A stretch of 64,000 nucleotides of DNA from Agromyces cerinus subsp. cerinus (GCF_900142065.1 NZ_FSRJ01000003.1:124001-188000); one strand, 5' to 3'. Positions 17,761 to 31,099 are shown, counted from the stretch's first letter. The notes: generated by a model from the sequence alone, not told the origin. Made by a program: numbers and translations.

Positions 17761-18132
17761 CTATTCGCCCTTCTCCTGCGCTGCGGCGGCCGGCACGCGT
17801 GCGCGCCGACGTTGGAGGGCGCCGAGTACCTCGGCACGGATCTCGTTCCAGTCGGCGAGGGACGCCGACGGCAGTGCTCGCACAACCACGTCGACATCGG
17901 AGATGCCGTCGCCGAGTGCCTCGTGGCAGACGGCCTTGAGCCGCCGGCGCACGAGATTGCGACGGACCGCGCCGCCGACCTTCTTCGAGACGATGAAGCC
18001 GAAGCGTGCGTCGGTGCCCGACTCCCGCGAGCGCACATAGCTCACGGTGTGGGCACCGGCGACCTTCGCACCTCGGCGCACGATGACTCGATAGTCGTCG
18101 GCGCTCGTGATGCGATTGGCTTTGGCGAGCAC
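17761..18132 (-). CDS. rnpA: Ribonuclease P protein component
   Basis: 123-residue basic protein subunit of RNase P, which matures tRNA 5' ends. The RNP signature RFGFIVSKKVGGAVRRNLVRRRL (from about residue 44) is intact. The GTG at 18132 (MLAKANRITSADDYR) matches the family start; the frame is open upstream but that part overlaps rpmH. It follows rpmH by 7 bases. Confidence 0.94.
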   Translation of the reverse strand: MLAKANRITSADDYRVIVRRGAKVAGAHTVSYVRSRESGTDARFGFIVSKKVGGAVRRNLVRRRLKAVCHEALGDGISDVDVVVRALPSASLADWNEIRAEVLGALQRRRARVPAAAAQEKGE

Positions 18133-18139
18133 CGAAGAA

Positions 18140-18277
18140 CTACGCGGAGAGCTCGGTGCGACCCTTGCTGCGGCGTGCCGACAGGATGGCACGGCCAGCG
18201 CGGGTGCGCATGCGGAGGCGGAAGCCGTGCTTCTTGGCGCGACGACGGTTGTTCGGCTGGAAAGTACGCTTGCTCAT
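18140..18277 (-). CDS. rpmH: 50S ribosomal protein L34
   Basis: 45-residue L34: [19 protein letters not shown], then [31 protein letters not shown] precedes the ATG. It heads the leftward operon and is divergent from dnaA, the standard bacterial origin arrangement. Confidence 0.98.
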   Translation of the reverse strand: MSKRTFQPNNRRRAKKHGFRLRMRTRAGRAILSARRSKGRTELSA

Positions 18278-18706
18278 TCTTCTTCTCCGGCGTTCGGATC
18301 TCCTCGCCGAATTCGCTGGTTGCGTGAAGGCGGGAAAACTGGGTGCCCTTGACGGGCTGGGGTCAACTGATTAAAACTACGGCCTCAAGGGCTCGGGGTC
18401 AAACCGAACCGACATCGATACGGCCGCAGTTCAAAAGAGACAGTATCGCTCGAACCTCAGGATCGCCTGTGGAACGACACGCCCGCACTGTCGAATCCCT
18501 CAATCGGCATTTGTCGGGAGCGGCTTCCTCGGATAGCGTTTGACACCAGTTATCCCCAGCTTGGTGCGCGGATTCTCGGGCTTCTTCCGAAATCTCCCCA
18601 CAGGCCGTGGACAACGCAGAGAACATGCGCCTCGCGCCGCTTGCTCCGTCGATCGGGGGATCGATGAGCGGCCCAGACGATGGCTACCGAATGAATGCGG
18701 GGAACG
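18278..18706. promoter_or_regulatory. rpmH-dnaA intergenic control region (left half of the origin)
   Basis: 429 bp between divergent genes. DnaA-box-like sites are TTATCCCCA at 18550-18558 and CGTGGACAA (complement of TTGTCCACG) at 18606-18614. A plausible dnaA promoter is TTGTCG at 18511-18516, a 17-base gap, then TAGCGT at 18534-18539. The boxes lie just downstream of it, a position compatible with DnaA autoregulation. The rpmH promoter must be in the left part, but no clear hexamer pair was found. Confidence 0.55.
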
Positions 18707-20128
18707 ATGACAGAACAGCCCATCACGGATACGTGGGCGACGATCCTCGATCGGCTGTCAGACGACGACGCGATCACCCCGATGCTCCAGGGATTCCTGA
18801 ACCTGGTCGAACCCAAGGGCATCGCGGCGGGCACCTTCTATCTCGAGGTGCCGAACGACTTCACCGCGAGCATGCTCAACCAGCGCATGCGGGTCTCGCT
18901 GCTGTCGGCGATGAGCGTGGTCGAGGCGCCCTCGCCCGTGACCTCCTTCTACGTCGTCGTCAATCCCGAGCTCGAAGAGGCGCGGGCCCCCGAGCCGCAG
19001 TCGCCGTTCGGCGATGACTCCATCGATCCGGTCGAGCTGCCGGCGTCGCCGCAGTCGGTCTTCGAGAACACGAGTCCCGTCGCATCACGCGACACGCGCC
19101 TGAATCCCAAGTACGCGTTCGAGAGCTTCGTCATCGGACAGTCCAACCGATTCGCCCATGCGGCGGCGGTCGCCGTCGCGGAGGCGCCGGCGAAGGCCTA
19201 CAACCCGCTCTTCATCTACGGCGACTCGGGACTCGGCAAGACCCACCTCCTGCACGCCATCGGTCATTACGCGATGAGCCTGTACCCCGGCATCCGCGTG
19301 CGCTACGTGAGTTCCGAGGAGTTCACGAACGACTTCATCAACTCGATCGCGAACAACCGCGGTTCCCTCTTCCAGCAGCGCTACCGGAACATCGACATCC
19401 TGCTGATCGACGACATCCAGTTCCTGCAGGGCAAGGCGGAGACGCAGGAGGCGTTCTTCCACACGTTCAACACGCTGCACGATCACAACAAGCAGGTCGT
19501 GATCACGAGCGATGTGCCGCCGAAGCACCTCACGGGCTTCGAGGACCGCATGCGCAGCCGCTTCGAGTGGGGCCTCATCACCGACGTCCAGGCGCCCGAC
19601 CTCGAGACGCGTATCGCGATCCTCCGCAAGAAGGCGCAGTCCGAGCGGCTCCAGGTGCCCGACGACATCCTCGAGTACATGGCGTCGAAGGTGTCGAGCA
19701 ACATCCGCGAGCTCGAGGGCACGCTCATCCGCGTCACCGCGTTCGCAAGCCTCAACCGCACACCGGTCGACATGCCGCTCGTGCAGACGGTGCTGAAGGA
19801 CCTCATCACGGATGACTCGGACAACGTCGTCTCGCCGGTCGACATCATCACGGCCACCGCCGACTACTTCAAGTTGACGGTCGACGACCTCTACGGTTCG
19901 AGCCGATCGCAGGCCGTGGCCACCGCCCGTCAGATCGCGATGTACCTCTGCCGGGAACTCACGAGCCTGTCACTGCCGAAGATCGGACAGCTCTTCGGCA
20001 ACCGCGACCACACGACGGTCATGTACGCGAACAAGAAGATCTCGGAACTCATGAAGGAGCGACGCTCCATCTACAACCAGGTCACCGAGCTCACCGCACG
20101 CATCAAGCAGGTCAGCCGCTACCGCTGA
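18707..20128 (+). CDS. dnaA: Chromosomal replication initiator DnaA
   Basis: 473-residue AAA+ initiator. Domain I is about 1-85; a short acidic domain II reaches about 125; domain III has Walker [10 protein letters not shown] (172-180), Walker B LLIDDIQ and the sensor and arginine-finger region RFEWGL; domain IV ends with the DnaA-box signature [12 protein letters not shown]. The ATG at 18707 is preferred over an in-frame ATG at 18695 because GGGGA precedes it at 5 bases. Domain II is shorter than in Streptomyces. Confidence 0.97.
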   Translation: MTEQPITDTWATILDRLSDDDAITPMLQGFLNLVEPKGIAAGTFYLEVPNDFTASMLNQRMRVSLLSAMSVVEAPSPVTSFYVVVNPELEEARAPEPQSPFGDDSIDPVELPASPQSVFENTSPVASRDTRLNPKYAFESFVIGQSNRFAHAAAVAVAEAPAKAYNPLFIYGDSGLGKTHLLHAIGHYAMSLYPGIRVRYVSSEEFTNDFINSIANNRGSLFQQRYRNIDILLIDDIQFLQGKAETQEAFFHTFNTLHDHNKQVVITSDVPPKHLTGFEDRMRSRFEWGLITDVQAPDLETRIAILRKKAQSERLQVPDDILEYMASKVSSNIRELEGTLIRVTAFASLNRTPVDMPLVQTVLKDLITDDSDNVVSPVDIITATADYFKLTVDDLYGSSRSQAVATARQIAMYLCRELTSLSLPKIGQLFGNRDHTTVMYANKKISELMKERRSIYNQVTELTARIKQVSRYR

Positions 20129-20677
20129 GTTCGTCTCGGGCGTGGGCAAGCTCGGGTTCGCCGCGCTCGGGTTTCGACAGGCTCAGGTTTCGACAGGCTC
20201 AGGTTTCGACAGGCTCAACCGGCACAGGGGTGTTCGGCGCACCCGAAAACGGTCCGAATCGAGGTCTGCAGGGCCTGTGCAGGCCTCTGACGCCCGATTC
20301 CCACAGTTGTGGAGAACCTGTGGATTGTTAACGAGCAACCGCCCAGCGCCTGTTGAGACAGGGTGCTCGCCTGTGCAGAACAGTGTCATGCGTTCGGCAT
20401 CGGCACGAGGCATCCGCTCACGAACCCACACACTGTGCACAGATCGGATGCCCCCGGATCAGCGTCGTTCCGCGGGTCTCCGAACACCATCCACAGTTTC
20501 CACAGCGGTTAACACTGTTAAGAGTTAAGGGTTTAAGCGGGGATTCCCACAACCTTGTGAATCGGGGCGCCTCGAGCAGCCGGCTCCGCCATGCGGTTCG
20601 TCATCGATTCGCCCTCGTTGGAGGGAACTGTGCGGATAGCATGGGAGCCACCCAGCGACATCCACGACGGGAGTACC
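20129..20677. other. oriC: dnaA-dnaN intergenic region
   Basis: 549 bp with several degenerate DnaA boxes: TGTGGAGAA 20308-20316, TGTGGATTG 20319-20327, CCATCCACA 20487-20495, GTTTCCACA 20496-20504. An AT-richer stretch with GTTAAC, TGTTAAG and GGTTTAA (about 20508-20535) is a candidate unwinding element. No box matches TTATCCACA perfectly. The left end carries three copies of a REP-like unit (20171-20218). Confidence 0.75.
20171..20218. repeat. Three tandem 16-bp units GTTTCGACAGGCTCAG
   Basis: Three adjacent copies (20171-20186, 20187-20202, 20203-20218), the last ending in AA. The core TTCGACAGGCTCA also occurs in the tandem repeat at 63943-64000, so this is one dispersed REP-like family. 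Confidence 0.85.
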
Positions 20678-21826
20678 GTGAAGTTCCAGGTCAACCGCGA
20701 CGTCTTCAGTGAGGCCGTTTCCTTCGCCGTCAAACTGCTGCCTCAGCGCACCACGCTGCCGATCCTCTCGGGCGTATTGATCCAGGCGAACGCCGACGGC
20801 CTCGTGCTCTCCTCGTTCGACTACGAGGTCTCCTCGCAGACCGAGATCCAGGCCGACGTCGAAGAGCCCGGCACCGTGCTCGTCTCCGGCCGCCTCCTCG
20901 CCGAGATCGCCGGCCGCCTGCCGAACGCTCCCGTGCGCGTGTCGACCGAAGAGAGCCGCATCTCCGTGAGCTGCGGCTCGGCGAGCTTCACGCTGCTGTC
21001 GATGCCGGTCGAGGAGTACCCCTCCATTCCCGAGATCGGCGAGCAGTCGGGTGTCGTTCCGGCTGAGGAGTTCGCCGCAGCCGTCGCGCAGGTCGCCGTC
21101 GCCGCATCGCGCGACGACGTCACCCCGGTCATCACCGGCGTGCAGCTCGAGGTGCGCGAGAACAACCTCAGCCTCGTCGCCACCGACCGCTACCGCGTCG
21201 CAGTCCGCGAGCTCGACTGGGACGGCGGCGGCGTTGCGAGCGAGGAGTCCGTCACCGCGCTCGTCCCGGCCCGCACCTTGCAGGAGGTCGGCAAGACGTT
21301 CGGGCACTCCGGCACCATCTCGGTCTCGATCACGAGCCGCGACGACCGCGAGCTCATCGCGTTCAGCGCCGAGAAGAAGACGGTGACGTCGCTCCTCATC
21401 AAGGGCAACTTCCCGCCGGTGCGTCGTCTGTTCCCCGAGACGGTCGACAACTTCGCGGTCGTCAACACCGCCGAACTCATCGAGGCGACCCGTCGTGTCG
21501 CCCTCGTGCTCGAGCGCGAGGCCGCGCTTCGCTACAGCTTCACCGCCGACGGGCTGACCCTCGAGGCGATCGGCAGCGAGCAGGCCCAGGCCTCCGAGTC
21601 GATCGATGCGATCCTCACCGGCGACGACACGGTCGTCTCCCTGAAGCCGCAGTTCCTGCTCGACGGGCTCGGTGCCGTGCACTCGGAGTTCGTGCGCGTC
21701 TCCTTCACGAAGACCGAGAACCCCAACAAGCCGGGCCCCGTGCTCATCACGAGCCAGTCGTCGCGGGACCAGGCCGGCGCCGACAGCTATCGGTACCTGC
21801 TGCAGCCGAACCTGCTGCTGCGCTAG
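20678..21826 (+). CDS. dnaN: DNA polymerase III beta sliding clamp
   Basis: 382-residue clamp that tethers the replicative polymerase. Three repeated clamp domains are visible; typical segments are RTTLPILSGVLI (about 19-30), RVSTEESRISVSC, VTPVITGVQLEV and the C-terminal PGPVLIT. The GTG at 20678 follows GGGAG and gives MKFQVNRDVF; an ATG at 20591 is in frame but has no Shine-Dalgarno and reads through oriC. Confidence 0.96.
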   Translation: MKFQVNRDVFSEAVSFAVKLLPQRTTLPILSGVLIQANADGLVLSSFDYEVSSQTEIQADVEEPGTVLVSGRLLAEIAGRLPNAPVRVSTEESRISVSCGSASFTLLSMPVEEYPSIPEIGEQSGVVPAEEFAAAVAQVAVAASRDDVTPVITGVQLEVRENNLSLVATDRYRVAVRELDWDGGGVASEESVTALVPARTLQEVGKTFGHSGTISVSITSRDDRELIAFSAEKKTVTSLLIKGNFPPVRRLFPETVDNFAVVNTAELIEATRRVALVLEREAALRYSFTADGLTLEAIGSEQAQASESIDAILTGDDTVVSLKPQFLLDGLGAVHSEFVRVSFTKTENPNKPGPVLITSQSSRDQAGADSYRYLLQPNLLLR

Positions 21827-21935
21827 TCCGTCGTCACGGGCCGGGCCCGTCGTCGGCGGTGCGGGGTAGCGTGATCAATTGCGAATCCGTCGGCTCCGGG
21901 GCATCCGGATGCCCCGCTGCTGAAGGGAGCCCAGC

Positions 21936-23207
21936 GTGCACGTCGCCCGGCTCTCGCTGACCGACTACCGCAATTACGCGCGCGCCGAGCTCGAACTCGG
22001 CCCAGGTGCAACGGTGCTGGTCGGCCGCAACGGCCAGGGCAAGACCAACCTCGTCGAGGCGATCGGGTACCTCGCCACGCTCGGATCGCACCGGGTCTCG
22101 GGCGACCAGGCGCTCATCAGGGCGGGTGCCGATGCCGCGATCGTGCGGGCGCTGCTCTCGCACGGTGATCGTGAGCTGCTCGTCGAACTGCAACTGAACC
22201 GCCACGGCGCCAATCGGGCCCAGTTGAACCGCTCGGCCGTGAAGACCCGCGAGCTGCCGCGGTACGCGCACAGCGTGCTCTTCGCACCGGAAGACCTCGC
22301 GATCGTACGCGGTGAGCCCTCGGTGCGCCGGCGCCTGCTCGACGAACTGCTCATCCAGCGCACCCCTCGGCTGGCCGGGGTCATGGCCGACTACGAGCGA
22401 GTGCTGAAGCAGCGCAACTCCCTGCTGAAGAGTGCACGGGCGCGCGGACTCGCCGTCGAGAAGCTCACGACGCTCGACATCTGGGACGAACGCCTCGTCG
22501 CGTTCGGCTCCGAACTCATCGATCAGCGCCTCGCGCTCGTCGAGGAACTGCGCGACCCCCTGGCCGCGGCGTATCGCGCCATCGTCGACGCCGATCACGG
22601 GCCGGGCATGACCCCGCTGCTCTCGATCGACGGCGCCGATCCCGATGCCGACCCCGAGCAGGTGGTCGACTCGGCCGCCTCGACGGTCGGCACCCGAGAG
22701 CGGTTCGCCGAAGCGCTGCGCGTGCTCCGCCCGAAGGAGCTCGAGCGCGGCGTCACCCTCGTCGGCCCGCACCGCGACGACGTCGTGCTCCTCCTCAACG
22801 GGCTCCCGGCGAAGGGCTATGCGAGCCACGGCGAATCCTGGTCGTTCGCACTCGCGCTGCGCCTCGCCTCGGCTGAACTGCTGCGTCGCGACTCGATGAC
22901 CGGCGACCCCGTGCTCGTGCTCGACGACGTGTTCGCCGAGCTCGACCGCCTGCGGCGCGAGCGACTGGCCCACGCGATCGCCGGATTCGAGCAGGTGCTC
23001 GTGACGGCGGCGGTGCTCGAAGACGTGCCGGCCCCGCTCACCGCCCGCATCGTGCACATCGCGGCCGGACGGATCGTCGACGGCGAGGGCGAGCTCGACT
23101 CCTCGACGCCGCCTGCCGCGACCGTCGCCGAGACCGTCTCCGTCTCCGCCACTGAGCCCGAGGCCGATGGAGCGCCCGACACGGAGACCGAGGCCGCCGA
23201 TGTCTGA
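21936..23207 (+). CDS. recF: DNA replication and repair protein RecF
   Basis: 423-residue SMC-like ATPase that loads RecA at gapped DNA. Walker A GRNGQGKT (30-37), signature-type segment and Walker B VLVLDDVFAELD near 325-336 are present. The GTG start has AGGGAG upstream. The last 50 residues are a Thr/Glu/Ala-rich tail not needed for the fold. The end overlaps the DciA-like gene by 8 bases. Confidence 0.96.
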   Translation: MHVARLSLTDYRNYARAELELGPGATVLVGRNGQGKTNLVEAIGYLATLGSHRVSGDQALIRAGADAAIVRALLSHGDRELLVELQLNRHGANRAQLNRSAVKTRELPRYAHSVLFAPEDLAIVRGEPSVRRRLLDELLIQRTPRLAGVMADYERVLKQRNSLLKSARARGLAVEKLTTLDIWDERLVAFGSELIDQRLALVEELRDPLAAAYRAIVDADHGPGMTPLLSIDGADPDADPEQVVDSAASTVGTRERFAEALRVLRPKELERGVTLVGPHRDDVVLLLNGLPAKGYASHGESWSFALALRLASAELLRRDSMTGDPVLVLDDVFAELDRLRRERLAHAIAGFEQVLVTAAVLEDVPAPLTARIVHIAAGRIVDGEGELDSSTPPAATVAETVSVSATEPEADGAPDTETEAADV

Positions 23208-23682
23208 GGCCTCCCGCGTCTACCAGCACTTCCGCGAGATCTTCGGCGGCGAGCCCCGCACGCGCACCGGCCGTCCGGGCAGGGTTCGCACGCGCGAGAC
23301 ATCCGGCAGCGAGCCCTTCAGCCCGGGCCGCGACCCGAAGCCGCTCGGCGACACCATCGACTCCCTCAGTGCGCAGCTCGGCTGGAGCGGCCCGTTGTCG
23401 CAGCACGACGTGCTCGCGTCGTGGGCGGAGATCGCGGGGGAGGAGACCGCGCGGCACACCGAACCCATCGCGATCGAGGGCGGCGTGCTGCAGGTCCGGT
23501 GCGAGTCGACGGCGTGGGCGACGCAGCTCCGCATGATGCGCACGCAACTCGTCACCGAGATCACGACGAGATTCCCCGGAGCAGGGGTCGACACGATCCG
23601 CTTTCAGGGGCCGGATGCCCCCACCTGGAAAAAGGGTCCCAGATCGGTTCCAGGGCGCGGTCCACGCGATACCTACGGCTAG
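23200..23682 (+). CDS. DUF721/DciA-like protein
   Basis: 160-residue protein of the DUF721 family. The conserved domain covers about 60-135 (LSQHDVLASWAEIAGEETARHTEP through LRMMRTQLVTEI), with the KH-like DciA core LQVRCESTAWATQL. DciA proteins help load the replicative helicase in bacteria lacking DnaC/DnaI; the position between recF and gyrB is the normal actinobacterial one. The head is basic and probably flexible. The ATG at 23200 overlaps the recF stop. Confidence 0.85.
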   Translation: MSEASRVYQHFREIFGGEPRTRTGRPGRVRTRETSGSEPFSPGRDPKPLGDTIDSLSAQLGWSGPLSQHDVLASWAEIAGEETARHTEPIAIEGGVLQVRCESTAWATQLRMMRTQLVTEITTRFPGAGVDTIRFQGPDAPTWKKGPRSVPGRGPRDTYG

Positions 23683-28411
<4,729 letters not shown>

Positions 28412-28417
28412 CCCTAC

Positions 28418-28822
28418 ATGAGTAGCGTCGCCGAGAAGCTGGCCCGCAAGTCCAACCGCAAGACCCCTGCCAAGCAGGTGCGCCTTCGTCTGGTCTACAT
28501 CGACTTCTGGTCGGCGGTGAAGCTGTCCTTCCTCGTCGCGGTCTGCCTCGCGGTCGTCAGCATCGTCGCCACCTTCCTCATCTACACCGTGTTGAACTCG
28601 ACCGGCATCTTCGGCAAGATCAACGAGCTCGTGCAGGACGTTGCGGGCACGGGCGGCGATCTCACGTCGATCCTGTCGCTCGGCAACGTCATGGGCTTCG
28701 CCGTGGTCGCTGCGCTCCTGAACCTCGTGGTCACGACGGCGCTCGGCGCCATCATCGCGGTGCTCTACAACCTGAGCGTCAAGATCACGGGCGGCATCCT
28801 CGTCGGTTTCACCAACAACTGA
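28418..28822 (+). CDS. DUF3566 domain membrane protein
   Basis: 134-residue inner-membrane protein, with a basic cytoplasmic head and two membrane helices (VKLSFLVAVCLAVVSIVATFLIYTV at about 28-52 and GFAVVAALLNLVVTTALGAIIAVLY at about 90-114). It corresponds to the conserved DUF3566 protein directly downstream of gyrA in actinobacteria (as Rv0007 in Mycobacterium). GAGAGGAG lies before the ATG, 6 bases after gyrA, so it is in the gyrase operon. Function is unknown. Confidence 0.9.
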   Translation: MSSVAEKLARKSNRKTPAKQVRLRLVYIDFWSAVKLSFLVAVCLAVVSIVATFLIYTVLNSTGIFGKINELVQDVAGTGGDLTSILSLGNVMGFAVVAALLNLVVTTALGAIIAVLYNLSVKITGGILVGFTNN

Positions 28823-28887
28823 CGCCGCGTTCGGCCCGATTCGGAGATTCCTGCCGCGTCCGGTAGTGTTTCCTCTGGCCGAAATTC

Positions 28888-28961
28888 GGGGATATAGCTC
28901 AGGCGGTTAGAGCGCTTCGCTGATAACGAAGAGGTCCGAGGTTCAAGTCCTCGTATCCCCA
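28888..28961 (+). tRNA. tRNA-Ile (anticodon GAT)
   Basis: 74-nt cloverleaf: acceptor GGGGATA/TATCCCC with discriminator A, anticodon stem CTTCG/CGAAG with loop CTGATAA, T-arm GAGGTTCAAGTCCTC. No encoded CCA. A TAGTGT -10-like element is at 28864-28869. Confidence 0.97.
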
Positions 28962-29006
28962 CTGTGAACAATTCAATATGAAGAACGGATGCCTCGGCAT
29001 CCGCTC

Positions 29007-29079
29007 GGGGCCTTAGCTCAGTTGGTAGAGCGCCTGCTTTGCAAGCAGGATGTCAGGAGTTCGAATCTCCTAGGCTCCA
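29007..29079 (+). tRNA. tRNA-Ala (anticodon TGC)
   Basis: 73-nt cloverleaf: acceptor GGGGCCT/AGGCTCC (one G-T pair), anticodon stem CCTGC/GCAGG with loop TTTGCAA, T-arm with GTTCGAATC. No encoded CCA. The tRNA-Ile/tRNA-Ala pair after gyrA is conserved in actinobacteria. Confidence 0.97.
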
Positions 29080-29145
29080 CAGTTTCCCACTTGGCGTCAC
29101 TCGATACCCGCACCTCGCAGCGATCCGGCGTTCGACTCGACTCCG

Positions 29146-29544
29146 TCACAGCCGCAGCCAGCGTTCGATGAGCACGACGATCTCATCGCGATGTGCGTCG
29201 ATCTCGGCCGGGTCGAGTGCGATCACGCCGCGGTCGGCCGCCGCCCAGCGCACCAGGCCGGTGTCGTCCTCGAAGCTGAAGCCCTCGGAATCGACGATCT
29301 TCACGCCCCGGTGCATCACGATGCGCACCTTTCCGCGCGGGTCGGTGCCGACCGTGACTCGATCGACGCCGTCGAGCGCATAGTTCGGGCCGTTCCATTT
29401 GATGTTCTCGACGGCGCCGGCGGGCGCGACGCCGCGGATGCCGTCTCGGAGTCGCGCGAGCGTGCCCGCAAGATCCGTGGGCAGGCCGTCGAGATATCGA
29501 TCGACTTCGGGTGACGCGGCGATCATGTTCGACGCCTCGGCCAT
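29146..29544 (-). CDS. DUF1801 domain protein (iron-chaperone-like fold)
   Basis: 132-residue cytosolic protein with the DUF1801 pattern: an N-terminal helical part (VDRYLDGLPTDLAGTLARLRDGIRGVAP), then the VENIKWNGPNYAL motif and a beta-rich end (VRIVMHRGVKI). The fold resembles the frataxin-like/YdhG group; its actual role is not known. The ATG at 29544 has GGAG at 7 bases; a second ATG six codons later is possible. It is divergent from the NUDIX gene. Confidence 0.8.
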   Translation of the reverse strand: MAEASNMIAASPEVDRYLDGLPTDLAGTLARLRDGIRGVAPAGAVENIKWNGPNYALDGVDRVTVGTDPRGKVRIVMHRGVKIVDSEGFSFEDDTGLVRWAAADRGVIALDPAEIDAHRDEIVVLIERWLRL

Positions 29545-29622
29545 CGTGACGCTCCGTTCGCTCGGTGCCTCGACCATAGCGGCGCTGGGCCGGCTCGTCG
29601 ATGCCCCCGCTACAGTGTGCTG

Positions 29623-30072
29623 ATGGACATCCGCATCGCTGCGTACGGGGTCATCATCCACGAGGGCCGGATCCTGCTCTCGCACTGGAACGAGCACGGT
29701 CGCTCCGGCTGGACATTGCCCGGTGGCGGCATCGAGGGCGCCGAGCACCCGGTTGTGGCGGCTCGGCGGGAGATCTTCGAGGAGACGGGGTACGAGGCAT
29801 CCGTCGACCGTCTGCTCGGCATCGACACCATGGTCGTGCCGACGTCGAAGCGTCACACGGGTGCCGCGCCCCTCTACGCGATGCGCGTCATCTATCGGGC
29901 GAGCGTGGTCGGCGGGGAACTCCGCAACGAGGTCGACGGCTCGAGCGACGAGGCCCGCTGGTTCGCGCTCGACGAGGTGCCGCGCCTCAAGCGCGTGAGC
30001 CTCCTCGACATCGCGCTGCGGCTGAATGCCGCAGAACCGGCCGATGGCGTGCCGCCGTCGGTTCAGGAGTAG
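29623..30072 (+). CDS. NUDIX hydrolase
   Basis: 149-residue pyrophosphohydrolase. The complete Nudix box GGIEGAEHPVVAARREIFEETGY (G-x5-E-x7-REU-x-EE-x-GU) lies at about 38-60. The substrate cannot be predicted. TACAGT ends 6 bases before the ATG, suggesting a leaderless mRNA; an in-frame GTG two codons earlier is less likely. Confidence 0.9.
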   Translation: MDIRIAAYGVIIHEGRILLSHWNEHGRSGWTLPGGGIEGAEHPVVAARREIFEETGYEASVDRLLGIDTMVVPTSKRHTGAAPLYAMRVIYRASVVGGELRNEVDGSSDEARWFALDEVPRLKRVSLLDIALRLNAAEPADGVPPSVQE

Positions 30073-30086
30073 CAGCCAGGCCAGGG

Positions 30087-30250
30087 GTTCCGCGCTCCGG
30101 GATCCGGGCTCCGCGGAACGCACGGGATGCACTCGCGGCCGTGTCGCCGACGTTCCGGCCGTCGTGGCCGAACCGTTCGCGACACGGCCGCGAGTGGCCG
30201 AGCTCCCCGCGGGTCGGCGTCATCGCGTGATTCGCGACGCCGACCTGCGG
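30087..30250. terminator. Three consecutive hairpins between convergent genes
   Basis: Hairpin 1: 8-bp stem 30087-30094 with 30112-30119. Hairpin 2: perfect 18-bp stem 30130-30147 with 30179-30196 and a 31-nt loop. Hairpin 3: 15-bp stem 30207-30221 with 30236-30250, one G-T pair. They fill the gap between the NUDIX stop and the stop of the small gene at 30293 and may terminate transcription from both sides, although the number and size exceed what that needs. Confidence 0.6.
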
Positions 30251-30292
30251 GGGCCTGGCTGGTGTGTTGCTGTCGATGTTGTGCATGGTCGC

Positions 30293-30544
30293 TCAGATCA
30301 GCGGCTGTGCCATCAGGGTGATGCGCCGGAACTCGTCGGCCTGCAGGCGTGCTGCGGCCTGTTCGTTCCTGCGGCGTTCGGCGGTCGCCGAGTGCGTGCG
30401 CTGTTCGTCCCGACGACGGCTCCAGGAGAGGAGTGCGTGGGCCGCGCGGCGTGCGAGGCGATCGCTCATCTGTCGCGCGTCTGCGCGGAGGGTGACGGCC
30501 TGCACCTGTGCGGTGCGGCCGGCGGAGATGGTGCTCGTATTCAC
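30293..30544 (-). CDS. Small basic hypothetical protein
   Basis: 83 residues, not recognised. It is Arg/Ala-rich with long helical character: TLRADARQMSDRLARRAAH, LLSWSRRRDEQRTH and AERRRNEQAAARLQADEFRR suggest amphipathic or coiled-coil helices. No signal peptide or membrane helix. The GTG at 30544 is chosen because AGAAGGAATCACC precedes it, one of the better Shine-Dalgarno sequences in the window. It is probably transcribed from the promoter at 31005-31034, behind the 24-codon leader ORF and about 340 nt of untranslated RNA. Confidence 0.6.
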   Translation of the reverse strand: MNTSTISAGRTAQVQAVTLRADARQMSDRLARRAAHALLSWSRRRDEQRTHSATAERRRNEQAAARLQADEFRRITLMAQPLI

Positions 30545-30884
30545 GGTGATTCCTTCTGGGTGTGGTGGTGCGATGGGGTGATGCAAGTGGCGGATCGGTC
30601 GGAGCCGCCGGAGTCCGGCCCGAACCGCGTCTGCGGAACCGGTCGGCACAGGGATCGCGTCTGGAGGCGATCGGTGCGAGCCCGACGAGCGGGCTCGGTG
30701 CAGCGCAGGACGGCGAGTGCCGTGCAGCGCGTCCGCGGAGGCGTGAGCCGGAGACATCCGCTCGCTTCACAGGAAGCGGCCGGCGACGAGGTCGCAGACG
30801 GATGTGCGGCAGGAGCCGCTGGGTCACGCCCGAGGGGCGGAGTGGACGATCAGGCGCGAACGCGCGAGACGTCGAGGCGAACTG
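30545..30884 (-). other. Possible untranslated leader between the leader ORF and the 83-residue gene
   Basis: 340 bp with no supported gene. Long open frames on both strands are Arg/Ser-rich and lack starts with ribosome-binding sites. It would be the 5' leader of the 83-residue gene if transcription starts at the promoter near 31005. Confidence 0.4.
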
Positions 30885-30959
30885 CTAGCAGGCCCGAGGC
30901 GCGAGGAGGACTCCCGTGTGGGCCGCAGTAAATGCTGGCGTGAAGATGTGCTTCATCAT
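30885..30959 (-). CDS. Candidate 24-residue leader peptide
   Basis: Short ORF starting ATG-ATG (MMKHIFTPAFTAAHTGVLLA, then PRAC) and ending TAG. GAGAGGAGTTGATACCC places a strong Shine-Dalgarno 10 bases upstream, and a promoter lies about 45 bases before the start. Such a short, well-initiated ORF ahead of a long untranslated stretch is typical of attenuator or translational-sensor leaders. No run of a single amino acid points to a ligand; the final Arg-Ala-Cys-stop is the most unusual part. Confidence 0.5.
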   Translation of the reverse strand: MMKHIFTPAFTAAHTGVLLAPRAC

Positions 30960-31004
30960 GGGTATCAACTCCTCTCTGCATTGCGTATTCGACAACGGTT
31001 TTAG

Positions 31005-31034
31005 ACACTAGCGGGATTCTCACGCCAACCGCAA
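31005..31034 (-). promoter_or_regulatory. Sigma-A-type promoter of the leader ORF
   Basis: On the minus strand TTGCGG (31034-31029), an 18-base spacer, then TAGTGT (31010-31005), in a locally AT-rich stretch. It is the only good hexamer pair in this gap. Confidence 0.55.
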
Positions 31035-31099
31035 GGCGTTTTCACAGATTCGTCGAGATTCAGGGTCTGCACTGACTGATGGGGACTCGCGGAGACGAC

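Noticed and set aside
20591..20677. ATG start for dnaN 29 codons upstream
   Set aside because: No Shine-Dalgarno and the sequence does not resemble a clamp N-terminus; the GTG at 20678 has GGGAG.
28864..28869. Well-defined tRNA-Ile promoter
   Set aside because: The TAGTGT is fine, but no acceptable -35 lies at 16-18 bases, so it is only mentioned with the tRNA.
30063..30827. 254-codon open frame on the minus strand over the 83-residue gene
   Set aside because: Different frame from the ORF with the Shine-Dalgarno, Arg/Pro/His-rich, and crosses three hairpins.
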